Source: Ypsolopha sequella
Lineage: Eukaryota; Arthropoda; Insecta; Lepidoptera; Ypsolophidae
Length of the DNA stretch: 64,000 bases
Assembly: GCA_934047225.1 (NCBI GenBank)
Contig: OW203986.1
Span: forward strand, 26,849,221 to 26,913,220
Direction: 5' to 3'
The translations under genes and the position numbers were made by a program. How positions within the stretch are numbered: position 1 is the stretch's first letter; each line of letters starts with the position of its first letter. A model generated the notes under the pieces. That model made no database searches and had not been told where the DNA came from. It saw nothing but the letters and a program-made list of their open reading frames with translations. This document shows, piece by piece, positions 23,117-34,186 of the stretch.

Positions 23117-23379
23117 GTATACAACGTGAAATTTAAGTAATTTTGCTAACGAAAACTGGGGATAGTACTCGTCTATATGAACAACTTTTACTATGAAGCC
23201 AACCCTGAAATCGTGAAAAAAAAATCAGCTGTTTCATAGATTTGGGTCGAGTAGGTATTTAACTTTTCTATGGAACAGCTGATATTTTTTTTTACGATTT
23301 CGGGTTTGGCTCCATAGTAAAAATTGTTTATATGGACAAGTACTAGCATCAAAATGACTTAAATTTCACATTGTATAAC
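23117..23379. mobile_element. Foldback MITE, second member of the 16.3-kb family
   Basis: TIRs GTATACAACGTGAAATTTAAG / CTTAAATTTCACATTGTATAAC (imperfect). The inside carries GGGATAGTACTCGTC, two opposed ATCAGCTGTTYCATAGA-type blocks and GACAAGTACTAGC. It is related to 16271-16470 by the TAGTACTCG / CGAGTACTA core. Confidence 0.65.
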
Positions 23380-23962
23380 AAATTATCAAAGACGTAGTTA
23401 TGCCACGCCTTCGTTGCGAATAAGGCAGTGGAAACGTTAACCATATTTATTAAAGAGTAACACCTCGTATGGACAAAATCAGTATTTTTAGGGTTCAGAC
23501 ATTAGACGGAAACCCTAATAGTGAAACTTAAGTGCCTTTCCTTTCGCCGCTTAACTTAAAATTTTTGTTTTATATTACAAACTGTTCGGCTGTTTGAAAT
23601 AAAAGATATGTTGAACTATAGAATTCGGTAAATATATCCTATGAACAAAATCTGATATAAAAATTGACCAGGGAAATAAATGAGTTACAAACCTGAAATT
23701 ATAATATAATAATATCATTTATGGGTCCATTTATTGTCTGAAAAATAAATTATATTATACGGGTCCAGAAACTGCATCACTTCACAAACCTCATACTGCG
23801 TAATCAATGTTCCTATTATACACACACAAAATAACATACACCATAGCGCATCCAAACTCGGAAAGCATACCATATGTACATAGATAAATAGATATTAGAT
23901 AAGTCTAAGTCAGCAAAAATAGGAGTGACATGACAACACTTTCACACATCTAAATAATCTGT

Positions 23963-24169
23963 ATGTCGTGGCCATATCGTAGAATTGACCATTTCATGAT
24001 CTGGTTGGCCATATCGTATTTCTGTTGAAATTGGGAGGGTCGCCTCGCTCCGCTTCGCTCTTCGTCTCACTTATTTTTTAACTTTTGGTAAAAGATTTTT
24101 GATTTCATACTTAATGATCTGCCCAACCAGATCATGAAATGGTCAATTCTACGATATGGCCACGACATA
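23963..24169. mobile_element. Foldback MITE (ATGTCGTGGCC ends)
   Basis: Arms ATGTCGTGGCCATATCGTAG AATTGACC... and ...GGTCAATTCT ACGATATGGCCACGACAT, perfect over about 44 bases. The interior contains CTCGCTCCGCTTCGCTC. The family recurs at 60405-61030, where it is interrupted by a TTAA element. Confidence 0.75.
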
Positions 24170-24454
24170 TATATCACTTCAAAATTCGACGATAATATTA
24201 ATGAAAGGCAGTGAAACCAATGCGCAGTTGTCAAGGTTGAGTTAATTCCTGGTATTAAACTGAAACGGCTACACATCAATATTCACCCAATTGTTATCGA
24301 TCGCGGTTAATTAATGAGGAATCCAAACGTAAGGTTCCATAGTCAGTTATTTTTTAGATTAAGTTTTAACACGGATCGAGAAGAATTTACTTCACTGCGT
24401 GACCTTTAACAAAACGCCAATAATTTAAGGTTGTATTCAGAAACATTTATAGAA

Positions 24455-24930
24455 CAGTGGCCCAATTACCATATTCCAGCGCGTACGCAGTGCTTATCAA
24501 CGTCAAACTTGTTATATTTATTGTTATTATATAGATACAGAAGTAAATTACACACAGACACATGTTAAAATATAAGTTAAAGATAAAAAACAATTTAAGT
24601 TTAAAACTAAATAATCCTATAAAATACGAAAATCAAACTAAACTGCTAAAAATAGATATATTACAAACAAAACTAAATAAAAATAAATGATATATATTGG
24701 TATATACATTTAAATTTTTTTTCTTCTACTTGCTAAATTGGTAAGTAACAAAAATAATTTAAGTGACTCTACTTATTTTAGCATTATGAAATTGGGCACG
24801 TAGGGAGTGCTTTATATAGTTATTAATGAATAAATAAAATATACCAAGTTTCGTCTATGAAAATGAAATGTTTGACGTTGATTAGCACTGCATACGCGCT
24901 GCATAGAGTACGGTAAACTGGGCCGCACTT
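24455..24930. mobile_element. Inverted-repeat DNA element, hAT-like ends
   Basis: Left end CAGTGGCCCAATTACCATAT ... GCGCGTACGCAGTGC; right end complementary (GCACTGCATACGCGCTGC ... GGTAAACTGGGCCGCACT). The TIR is about 50 bases, imperfect. The start CAGTG resembles hAT termini but no 8-bp duplication was found. The interior block GGAGTGCTTTATATAGT is shared with 56745-56765. Confidence 0.55.
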
Positions 24931-25093
24931 CATCCACTCATCTACTTGGTCAACAACATATAGATCTCCGTGCAGTTGGAATTGAGGTAGGTAGTCTTCC
25001 GAATGTTCTCTTAATAATTTTTGATAATATTCCTCAGCGTCGCCGCTGTAATCTGAAGCGGTGACAAATCAAGGTTTATTGGAGACACTAGAT

Positions 25094-25190
25094 GTGTTAC
25101 TACAAAACGATGTTTAACTTTAGACAGTAAAAAAGTGACAGCAACAAATTTAAACACTGTCTAAAGTTAAACACCGTTTTGTAGTAACAC
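25094..25190. repeat. Short hairpin
   Basis: GTGTTACTACAAAACGATGT ... TTAGACAGT is the reverse complement of ACTGTCTAAAG ... GTTTTGTAGTAACAC with about one mismatch over 36 bases and a ~25-base loop. Probably a small MITE. Confidence 0.65.
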
Positions 25191-26068
25191 CGTAGATTAC
25201 CAAAGAAAATAAAACCTTTCAGTCTATTTCTTCCGAGGTTTTATGTTTGTAATGTTATTCTAAAAACTGATGCTATTGATCTGATAATGAAAAGAGTGGT
25301 ATTTTTAGTATAGGTTAATCGATGACGTCATATTAAAAAATATATTAAAATGAGGTTCAATTTCTTTTTTCTCGGTACTATCTAATCTGGTTCATTGACT
25401 TTGTCGCAGCACGATAATTCTTAAAGCAAACCTTTCCCAAGTAGATTTAATGCTAGAAATTAAAACCGCATCAATATCTATCTTAGTAGTTCTGAAACAC
25501 AAACACAGAGATGCTGCAAAGTAATGGACAATCAACAAGAAAAGTATTTCCATCTACTTTGCTTTAATTATATTTGTTATAGAGTATCAACATCAGACTT
25601 CTAGTTTTAAGCTGCGGGTGTGAGGTGTGTGATACGTCTCTTCCTTTTTATACCACAAAACTTGAAAGGATGCATGACACTTTTTGCCTTGCAATAAGGG
25701 CCATTCTTGTAGAACTAAAGTACCTAAAAGATTTGGTCAGTAGGTACAGATGCTATTCAACTCCAGCTAATTACATGACGTCTGAGATCTCATTACGTAC
25801 CTGCACGTGACGACGACGGCGGAATTTCAAACACCTCAAGTGCGACTGAGACATTAATTAACTTTGCATATGTTTCAGCCATAAATTAATGTAGTTGGAG
25901 TATGAAGATTGTTATATAGCCAAGAACAAATGGGTTTAGAAGGACGGTATCCGAGGTGGGGAGTATTTACCTGTTTCAACCCTTCCATGGCCAAATTAAG
26001 GACAAAAGGCCAAAACCTAAAAAGACATTCCAATAAATGTAGAAGGACGTAAGTCAACCAAATTTGTG
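25191..26068. other. No supported feature
   Basis: No recognisable gene or repeat. Minor ORFs at 25625-25810 (plus) and 25875-26090 (minus) lack family motifs. Confidence 0.35.
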
Positions 26069-26435
26069 ACATCTTGTAAATAAAACACATTCTTGGTAAC
26101 TGTTTCAGTTTTATATGTATATTACACTAGCGACCGGTTTCGTTATAATAACATCGTCAGGCTTTTAGGTATGGCTACGAATCATGAGATAGAATATTTC
26201 GTTCGTCTTTGTTTACATTTGTGATGTGATGATCCACATGTAAACAAAGACGAACGAAATATTCCATCTCATGATTCGTAGCCATACCTAAAAGCCTGAC
26301 GATGTTATTATAACGAAACCGGTCGCTAGTGTAATATACATATAAAAGTGGAACAGTTACCAAGAATGTGTTTTATTTACAAGATGTTTCAAATGTTCCA
26401 TCAAGAACCAACAACGACAAGTATCAATTTCTTTT
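26069..26435. mobile_element. Penelope-like terminal repeats, head to head, locus 3 (long palindrome)
   Basis: 26069-26387 is a nearly perfect palindrome: ACATCTTGTAAATAAAACAC at one end, GTGTTTTATTTACAAGATGT at the other, with GCGACCGGTTTCGTTATAAT and ATTATAACGAAACCGGTCGC inside, and a short asymmetric centre near 26215-26235. The right side continues into the terminal module TTCCATCAAGAACCAACAAC GACAAGTATC. The right arm carries CTGACGA-T-GTTATTATAAC-GAAACC (26295-26320), a hammerhead-like core. Confidence 0.7.
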
Positions 26436-26627
26436 CCAAATTGGTGACATTTTGAAAAAGGGCCAACTCAATCACATGTCTGACGACGACTCACTTGGTT
26501 TACAGTTACATGATTAATCATTATGTTAGACATACATTTCCAAATTTTTGGTCCTTGGCGAGTTGTCCATCGCAAGGAGATACAATAGTTGTTTATGAAA
26601 TAACAGGGATTATAAATTTTTTTAGTA

Positions 26628-26837
26628 TCACGAGCGTTTTAATACCAAGTTATGTGCAGTTTCATGCACTACTTTATCTAACTTATTTTTCCAATCCATA
26701 AAATCTTGGTAACATTTGTCGTATGCTGCTGGGAAAAGTTGTTTGTCATTTTCTTTACCGTTTCCAGAATCAATTTTCAGTATCTCTGCTGCCAGACATT
26801 TTACACCAAAATTAAAACTTTTGAGTGACAAAAGCAT
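26628..26837 (-). pseudogene. Unknown protein-like ORF, 69 codons
   Basis: I do not recognise it. Residue composition is more protein-like than in the neighbouring AT-rich ORFs: a charged, Asp/Lys-rich stretch (ENDKQLFPAAYDKCYQDF, then DWKNKLDKVVHETAHNL) that could be helical. It could be a remnant of a transposon ORF or an exon, but no splice sites, start context or neighbour supports either. Confidence 0.2.
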
Positions 26838-27164
26838 AGTAAATCATAGAATATTTTCTGTGCAGCATAAATTGTTTTTTTTTTAATAATAGAATGACGT
26901 GAGAAAATCAGGTTTCTAAATCGACGCTAAAAAAAAGTTATTGCTCGCAAGAGAATCAAAACCTATGCAATCAAAACATAGGGCACTTCCAGTTGACTTA
27001 GAAACTCGAAATTTTGTTAACAGGTAGGTCATAGCACGCACATAGGAAATTCAATTATTTGGGAAGTTATCAAAGATTCACTTAATTAGACCCTTTAGAT
27101 ACATAGAGTTTAATAGATCGTAAGTGTCAAGTTAAGTAAGCTGCAAGTGGAATTATTTACCATG

Positions 27165-27239
27165 TTTTTAGGGTTCCGTATCGTGTTGTGGTACGAAACA
27201 ATTTTTGCGCGAGTCCGACTCGCACTTGGCCGGTTTTTT
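27165..27239 (+). mobile_element. GTTCCGTACC-type element, internally deleted copy
   Basis: TTTTTAGGGTTCCGTATCGT ... TGCGCGAGTCCGACTCGCAC TTGGCCGGTTTTTTA: both conserved ends with only ~30 bases between them. The 3' end here (GCGAGTCCGACTCGC palindrome) is the best preserved in the window. Confidence 0.75.
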
Positions 27240-27246
27240 ACAAGTA

Positions 27247-27348
27247 TTATTTTTGGACATGTCAAAACGTATAATTTCGTACAAAAAGATTATTTAAGCA
27301 TTATTTTTGGACATGTCAAAACATATAATTTCGTACAAAAAGATTAAT
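27247..27348 (+). repeat. Two-copy tandem repeat, 54-bp period
   Basis: TTATTTTTGGACATGTCAAA ACgTATAATTTCGTACAAAAAGATTA occurs at 27247 and again at 27301 with one base difference. Confidence 0.85.
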
Positions 27349-27349
27349 A

Positions 27350-29720
27350 AAAAGCCGAACTTAACAGAGTACGTACTAGAAACAAAAAATTGAAAAGTGA
27401 AATATTTTTCAGTATTTTCATGAAAACAAGGGGTCATAAGCACCAGATTTTCATGAATTTGTTACAAAATGTCAGTTGCCTTAATGATTAGGGACTCTCT
27501 CTACGAATATCTGATCTTTTGATGAATTCCGATCTTCAACTAATCATGTTCAAAGCGATGGTACGAAACGAGCCGTTCATTAATTCGGATTCAGGAGGGC
27601 AATTCTGGCACTATTTTCCGCCCGAAATATCAATCATTCGACTTTTTCTTTAAGCGTGATAAACACTATGCGATATAAATTCGAATGACTATAACCCGTC
27701 AGATGGCGCGTACGAAATGTAAGGAATACGTACCATAGGTTTTTAATCGAAAATATCGATTTACGAGTACATTCATAGACAAACCATTTTCATATCAACC
27801 GAAATCTGCCTTCGCAATTTTTCCGCACGTACCAGGATAGCAGCCCCGAAGAAATAAATAATTCTTGGGTTTAACCGCTACATTCCCTTTACGTTACGGT
27901 TTCATCGGGAACTTTGTTTGAAGTAACTTTAAAGTAAAGCTTGGTAACTTATTTATTAATATTAAATTACACAACAAGTGAAAAAAATAATAATTCCCTT
28001 CGAGGCATAAAGTTGGATCCCGAGAGCAGCGAAAGATTCTAAAGTAGAAACCCGAGCGTAGCTTAGAATTCTAGAGTAGAATCCTGAGTGGAGCGAGGGA
28101 TACAATTGTCGAAATGAAATTTTTATTTTGAGGAGTTATCTAATCTTCTTTTTACCATTCACTACGAGAAAATAAATAGTAGTACATATAATAATAATTT
28201 GAATAACATTTTATTATGCTTACAAATGATCGGTAAATAAGAGAACAAAACATCAATTGTAATATATCATACATAACATTACTTTAATCAGGCTGGTACT
28301 CAAAACTAGTAGTTGTGTTTTTATTTAAATTACCGAAAGTGGATGTGAACTTTTAAATTATTAAGAAGAACGAAACAAGAAATGACAAATTTAATATAAA
28401 TGCTGAAATATAGAAAGTCAGTCTTGGCCGTTGGTACCTTTGAATATAGACAAAAAACAAAACATAAGACTTGGCTGTATGGTCACAGATACCTGTGCCT
28501 TTCCCAGAAACTGTGTGAACTAATTAAAAAATTGTATTTTTTTTTCACTCAGTAAGGAAAATAGCGTTTTATTCACTGTTATCGGTGAACCAATAGCCTT
28601 TTTTCGAAAGGCAATGGTAAAAAGTATCTAACCTTATTTGCTCTAATGTTTCACTTTACTATAGTGAAATAGTGTATATAAGAATAAAGTCGTACTTCTT
28701 ATTACATTTTTTTAGGGTTTTATACAATTATATTACGGTCAGAGTAATAAATAAGGTTAGTATTAATCATTACCTGTAAATATTAATACGAACCACGTAC
28801 ACTCTGAGAATTATATGTATGAGTATTTTAACCTTTTAAGTTAGTATGTATTAATAATTACCGGTAATTTATTAGACGATTTCACCTGGGCCAAAAATTG
28901 GTTGATTACTTTTAGCAAAATAAAAAACATGAAATGCGCACCCGTTATGCTCGCGCGATTCGCCTTGTTAGACTGTAAGTTATTATTTTTTTATGGGACG
29001 TTTCGTACTTCGTCAGGATGTCGCCGGGACACCATTATTAATAACGAGTACCGACGCATCCGGACGCATGGCAACCCTAATTTAATACAAAATTACTTTC
29101 CCTGCATTGTCTCGTTCAGAAATTCGTGAGTAAATCCTAAAATCTTCGCGTGATCGATCTGGCTCAGACATCACGTGTTGCTGGGCCAGCAGCGTTGTTT
29201 TATCACTAACCAACTACTATAATAATTACTGAAATACGGTAATATGGCTCGTTTTATGCACTCGTATGACAATCTACTATTTAGTATTGCAAACTCCTAT
29301 TCTTTAAAAAAAAAATTAACGTTGTTTTTCTGGATGTCCATTGTCTGCTATTAAGTGACGCCTAAAGCACAGTATAAGCAATGTGCCTAAAGGCAATGTG
29401 GCTAAAGGCCTTATTACAAAATAGCAATATAAAATCAAATTATGTGAATCACATTTACAGGTGGTTGGAGTCTCCTTTTAAGTAAAAGAAATACCTGTAT
29501 TAGAATACTCCGCTCTTCCATAGTGGCCAACAATTGTTATTATTAAAAGTTTAAAAACAAATAATGATAATGAAAAAAACTTAATTAATAATAATAATTT
29601 AAATTTAAACTATGTAACCAACAAAAGAAAAAAATTCAACAAATTAAACCTTTGTGTGTAAAGATTGAGATTCCCTAAAAATAAGAAGACGGCTTTAAAA
29701 TACGAACACTTTTGTATGTT
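27350..29720. other. Mostly featureless DNA
   Basis: No supported gene. 28010-28110 contains three degenerate units of GATTCTAnAGTAGAAnCC joined by GAGCGTAGC / GAGTGGAGCGAGGG words, a small foldback-type repeat. The ORF at 28902-29129 has no family signature. Confidence 0.35.
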
Positions 29721-29726
29721 ATAACA

Positions 29727-30296
29727 GGGGGCGGGTGGTTTCAAATGAGGCTGTACAAATTGATGTAGAGGGGGCGGGTGGTTTCAATTTTCAGTTTCAA
29801 TTCAATTTTAAGTTTTTTTATTCAGTATACAACAATATACAGTTACACAAAGTGTCCCGAAGCTGCAGCACAGCTTATAATGGGCAATGTGCTCATTTAA
29901 CTTGTTACATTAGGTTAAGTAAACTTAAGTATGATACATCTACGATATTTTTACATAATTATATAATATAGACACGAACGTAAAGTATGTATATATTTTT
30001 TTACACACTATACACGAAAAAAGACTTTAATTTTGATTTTTTAACATTATTTTTATATTTATCTACATTTTTCACCTCTAACCACAAACTTCGTATTAAA
30101 CAATTTTGGCACAAGATATCCTTTTGTTCTTGATCCATAGAAGTTATTTAAAATGAGGCTGTTCAAATTGGTGTAGAGAGGCGGGTGGTTTCAAATGAGG
30201 CTGTTCAAATTGGTGTAGAGGGGCGGGTGGTTTCAAATGAGGCTGTACAAAATGGTGTCGAGGAGGCGGGTGGTCTCAAATGAAGCTATACAAATT
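29727..30296 (+). repeat. ~42-bp minisatellite, split by an insertion
   Basis: Units of GGGCGGGTGGTTTCAAATGA GGCTGT(A/T)CAAATTGGTGTAGAG: about 1.5 units at 29727-29788 and about 3.5 units at 30152-30296. The two blocks are separated by ~360 bases of unrelated sequence. Confidence 0.75.
29789..30150 (-). mobile_element. LINE 3' end inserted into the minisatellite
   Basis: The left edge on the plus strand (TTTTCAGTTTCAATTCAATT then TTTTTTTATTCAG) is, on the minus strand, an AATAAAAAAAC signal followed by a (TTGAA)n-like tail. The 3' UTR (AGCTGTGCTGCAGCTTCGGG on minus) lies upstream. A 5'-truncated retroposon is the simplest reading. The exact right edge and target duplication are unclear. Confidence 0.5.
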
Positions 30297-30706
30297 CTGA
30301 ATCCACACGCATTATAATTATGTATGGCGTGTACACGCTTCCAAAATTAAGAATTTATTCAAATAATAAAACTGATCGGTGACCTAAATAAACAGATTTT
30401 ATGAAAATAAGGTTAGGCTGATAACCTAGGTTCAATGAGCAAAGACCTGACCTTCATTATCTATTTTGAGTTGCGTAGTGGAACATTGAATCGTCTTATT
30501 TGGGTTCACTAGATTTTGAAATACGGTAACTGATATTTTATAATATGTCACCAATAAAAAAACTACTGGGGCCATTTTTTTTTTTACGGTATGTAGTGCA
30601 AAAGTATGAAAGAGAAAGAAAGACAAATGACCTAGGTACTAATAAAACTGTTTTTATTGTTGTAATTACCATTTTGTAGAATTTTGTAATTACCAGTAAA
30701 CAACAT

Positions 30707-31634
30707 ATTTTCAATGCAAGTGCTCGTAAAGGCCCACTTTTTATGCATCAAAACCGAACAGAAAGTCGATTATTTTGCCCTAGGGCTTTATAATAATTAT
30801 TTTTTTAATTCATTTACAATGGTTGACTGACCTGCAGCCTTTCCTGTGTACCATAAATGATATACTTTTTTCCACTGTTTAACGGCTCTGGATACTGTCC
30901 TTTTGAGCCAATCATAATTTAAAGTTTTATTAATAGTAAATATTTGTTTTATTTCCTCACACTATACATTGAAAAACGTAGTATGATACACGGGCGTAAA
31001 AGCGGGCGTAGGGCGTAAGAGTGATAAATTACTCGGTTACGTTTAAAACACTCGCTACGCTCGTGTTTTAACCCTCAATTTCATCCTGTTGCCAAATGGC
31101 AAAATATATATATTTTTTAATTTTTCTTGTGTAACTGTTTTTTTCTTACGTATATTTTTCTTCCTGCAAGACTATTGTATGAAAAATAACGGAATAAAAT
31201 AAAAAAATGTAAAATTTAGTTTTATTTGCTATTTTTTAATGTATACAAACATAATTTTGCAGTTGTTGAAAAAAATGGTTCCAATCTGAAAATAAGAGGT
31301 CGCGAAAAAAAAGTCATGGAAATTTCATGCTTCTGTTTTATTAAATAGGATTTTTGTAAACTAGTGTCAAATGACAGTACCAAGTGATAAAAAACAAAAA
31401 TGAGAAAATGAAAAAATAAACAATTTTTTATACTAATTTGAAAAAAAAATTTTTTTTTATTTTTTACCATTTTACCCCCTTTAAAACGAAATTTATATTT
31501 TTTTATTTTTTTCATAATTCTGGACCACTTCTCTATCATATATCCCACTTTCATTTAAAAAGAAAAAAATCATGCATTTAAGGGTTAAATCGTCCTCGTA
31601 ATTTATTCCTTTTCGCCCTTGTAGCATAAACTAC
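30707..31634 (-). repeat. Repeat family A, copy 4, interrupted
   Basis: Family A in minus orientation, 30707-31071 and 31585-31634, split by the TTAA MITE. It also has a small local duplication, GGGCGTAAAAGCGGGCGTAG, near 30995. Confidence 0.75.
31072..31584. mobile_element. piggyBac-type MITE with TTAA duplication
   Basis: TTAA at 31068-31071 and 31585-31588 flank a 513-bp AT-rich insert that begins CCCTCAATTTCATCC and ends GATTTTTTTCTTTT-side complement ...GCATTTAAGGG, i.e. short imperfect CCCT...AGGG terminal repeats. The uninterrupted family-A copies read TGTTTTAAATCG at this site, so the insertion and the 4-base duplication are proved within the window. TTAA targeting with CCC-starting termini is the hallmark of piggyBac elements. 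The 110-codon minus ORF inside is low-complexity and not a transposase. Confidence 0.85.
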
Positions 31635-31928
31635 CATTAGTATATATGTAGTTGCCAAGATAGTACTCCCCTAAAGTAAGTACCTACTCAATTTAGCATA
31701 TTAACCCCGCTGTGTATACCTGTATACTTAGCTGTAAGTGAAGAGTACAGCCTTATTTCAAGTAGGCTCTTGGTATGAGATGGATGGACAAAGAGCCTCC
31801 CTTTGTATACTGGATAGTAGGCAGTTTTGACCAGAGTGTCTGAATTGAGTGTCCTCCTTTGTAAATGTTTGGGATTCGCGTCCATTGAGTGCTTAAAGAG
31901 CGGTTTATTAAAATTTAGAATTATTTAA

Positions 31929-32085
31929 CTACACATACATACATATACTAACGCTTATCTCCCAGAGGGGTAGGTAGAGACTACTGATTTCCATCTGTTA
32001 CGATCTAGACACACGTCTTTCGCCTCTTCTACATCTATCAATCTAGTAAAAGCTCTTCTATTCCAGGTACTTTTGACATACCTAT
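31929..32085 (-). pseudogene. LINE pol C-terminal fragment (RTE-like), copy 2
   Basis: 31955-32080 reads 41 codons to a stop, ending with VEEAKDVCLDRNRWKSVVST and a YPSGR terminus, homologous to 10582-10809. The 3' side has the ATGTATGT tail (plus ACATACATACATAT). Confidence 0.65.
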
Positions 32086-32171
32086 ATAGCTGAACTAAAT
32101 AATATAAAAGTTAAAAATGTGATCACTTTGTGGAATAAATAGAAAAAGTCGCCCTAAAATAATATGTTACT

Positions 32172-33775
32172 TAACGGGACACCTGACGCTAGAACATCAA
32201 CAACACCAGGTTTTCAAGGGTTTATTGGAAGAAACTAGGTCTCTCCTCATATTGAAGAAAATATATATATTTGATTTATCGATCTTTTATCTAAGGATTC
32301 CACCTATAAACAATGTTTTAAGATTTATAATTTTGCCAAAAAAAAAAGTTTAAACCCTCTTTTTTTTGGTTTTCAAACGTTCGTTTCAAAGACGCGGTTA
32401 AGAGTTCAACTTGTTTTTTTTTTATAAAATAGGCAATAGAAATATAAAGGGATGTTACCTAAATCCAATATTTTTTTCCCTACAAAATATTTCAGTATTA
32501 GCTAAAACACACCAATTTGTTGTTTCGCTGCGTGATCAGTAGTATTACGCGTCGAAGAACAAGAGACCAAAGAGCCAACATATAATCGCCTCTATGAAAA
32601 GCAAATAAGGTCTTTGCCATTATTAATAAAACAAAATAAAAATAAAATAGACTTATTGTGCTGGACGGGTAATAAAAAAAGTTGCTAGGGTATGCTATCC
32701 TCTTAACTCTGTATTAAAAAAAAAGTTATCTTTTGACAGAAACACGCCTTTATTCCGTGGATTTTGCAATAAAAGATTATTATATCATTATCAGGCGAGT
32801 TTTACAAATTGTATCGCTTAATAAAAATACCTGTAAATTACTTGGTCTTGTTTATAAAGCAAAGAACACTCATTGATGTACCTATAATTATTGTTCCGAG
32901 ATATAACGGAATAATTTAGCTACCGTCTATCGGTCACAGTCCAGTGGATTCGATTTTTAATTATCTGCTGCTGTCTTCGCGCCAGTGTAGTGACAGACAG
33001 TTAGTGAAGGTACAGTCGCGCTACTACTTGGCTAGAACATTTTAAAGAGAATCAAATAGAATGAAAAAACATCAAAGAAGCATTTCTAAGTGTCATTTGA
33101 TAATGGTACCAGAGACTCAAAAGGGAAAAAGGCTCATGATTGGTTCGTACTGTTAAAAAGATACAATTTATTTAGTTATAATAGTAATTATTCAAGCTCA
33201 TTCGATTCCTTTTGTATGGAAGGCAACGCGTTTATTTTGCGTATTTCTGTAAAAGTGTCATTGAACTTTGTTTCTCATCACTTAATAAGTTTCCAGTATA
33301 AATTGAGCTACATAAACCCGTGAACAACATAACAAAATACGCGGTGTTGCTTCATTTGCTTGTCACAAGTAAATGAAGTAATCTAACTAGCCTTTCGCGT
33401 AGCCGCGGCCGTTTATTCAATCTCTGCCCCGTTTTCGGCTTGGGCGTTATTTTATTAAGAGGATAACCTACCCAAGCAACTTTTTTTGTTACCCGTCCAG
33501 CACAATAAGTCCAATGGTAAAGACCTTATTTGCTTTTGATAGAGGCGATTATTTGTTGGCTCATTGGCCTTTTTTTTTGGACGTATAATACTAATGATCA
33601 CGTAGCGAAACAATAAATTGGTGTGTTTTTAGCTAATACCGAAATATTTTGTAGGGAAAAAAATATTGGATTTAAGTAGAATCCCTTCATATTTTTACTT
33701 ATTCTATGAAAAAAAAAACAAGTTCATCAAGTTCTTGAAACGAACGTTTGAAAACAAAAAAAAGAGAGTGACAAA
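32172..33775. mobile_element. Large foldback element with ~750-bp interior, copy 1
   Basis: Arms at 32357-32706 and 33456-33768 are inverted and similar throughout (AACGTTCGTTTCAA / TTGAAACGAACGTT; ACAAAATATTTCAGTATTAG / CTAATACCGAAATATTTTGT; CTTATTGTGCTGGACGGGTA / TACCCGTCCAGCACAATAAG). The interior 32707-33455 is unrelated to the arms and has no convincing transposase. Sequence left of the arm (32180-32260) also matches 54585-54650, so the family is longer than the inverted part. Confidence 0.65.
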
Positions 33776-34029
33776 CGTATTGACAAAAGTATTATGTCAT
33801 TTATTACTTTAACGTATTACTTAAATAGTTGATTAATTTTATTATTTATTTATCATTTAGCATTTTAACCTCATTTATACTGAACAACATTTCCCAAGAA
33901 ACGTTAAACTTTGACAACAAGAAAAATGTTTTTTTGTTTTTTGTTTGTGGGAAATTGGTCTAATTTTTTCTGGTTCGTAGATTTTGCGTGTTATACGTGT
34001 TTCTCAATATAATAATTATGTTTGTATGT

Positions 34030-34186
34030 CATACATACATACACACACGCCCGTCTCCCTTCCCAGAGGGGTAGGCAGTGACTACAGATTACCATCTGCT
34101 ACGACCCTGAAACACCTCTTTCGCTTCTTCCACATCCATTAATCTAATCATACAAGCTCTTCTATTCTTGGTACTTTTGACATAAC
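34030..34186 (-). pseudogene. LINE pol C-terminal fragment (RTE-like), copy 3
   Basis: On the minus strand it reads KNRRACMIRLMDVEEAKEVF then GRSRW and an internal stop, then the expected VTAYPSGK. It is followed by the GTGTGTATGTATGTATGAC tail. It is homologous to the copies at 10.6 and 32.0 kb. Confidence 0.65.

Noticed and set aside
31222..31554. 110-aa minus ORF as a transposase in the TTAA MITE
   Set aside because: Lys/Phe-rich low-complexity translation of poly-A/T runs. No DDD motif.
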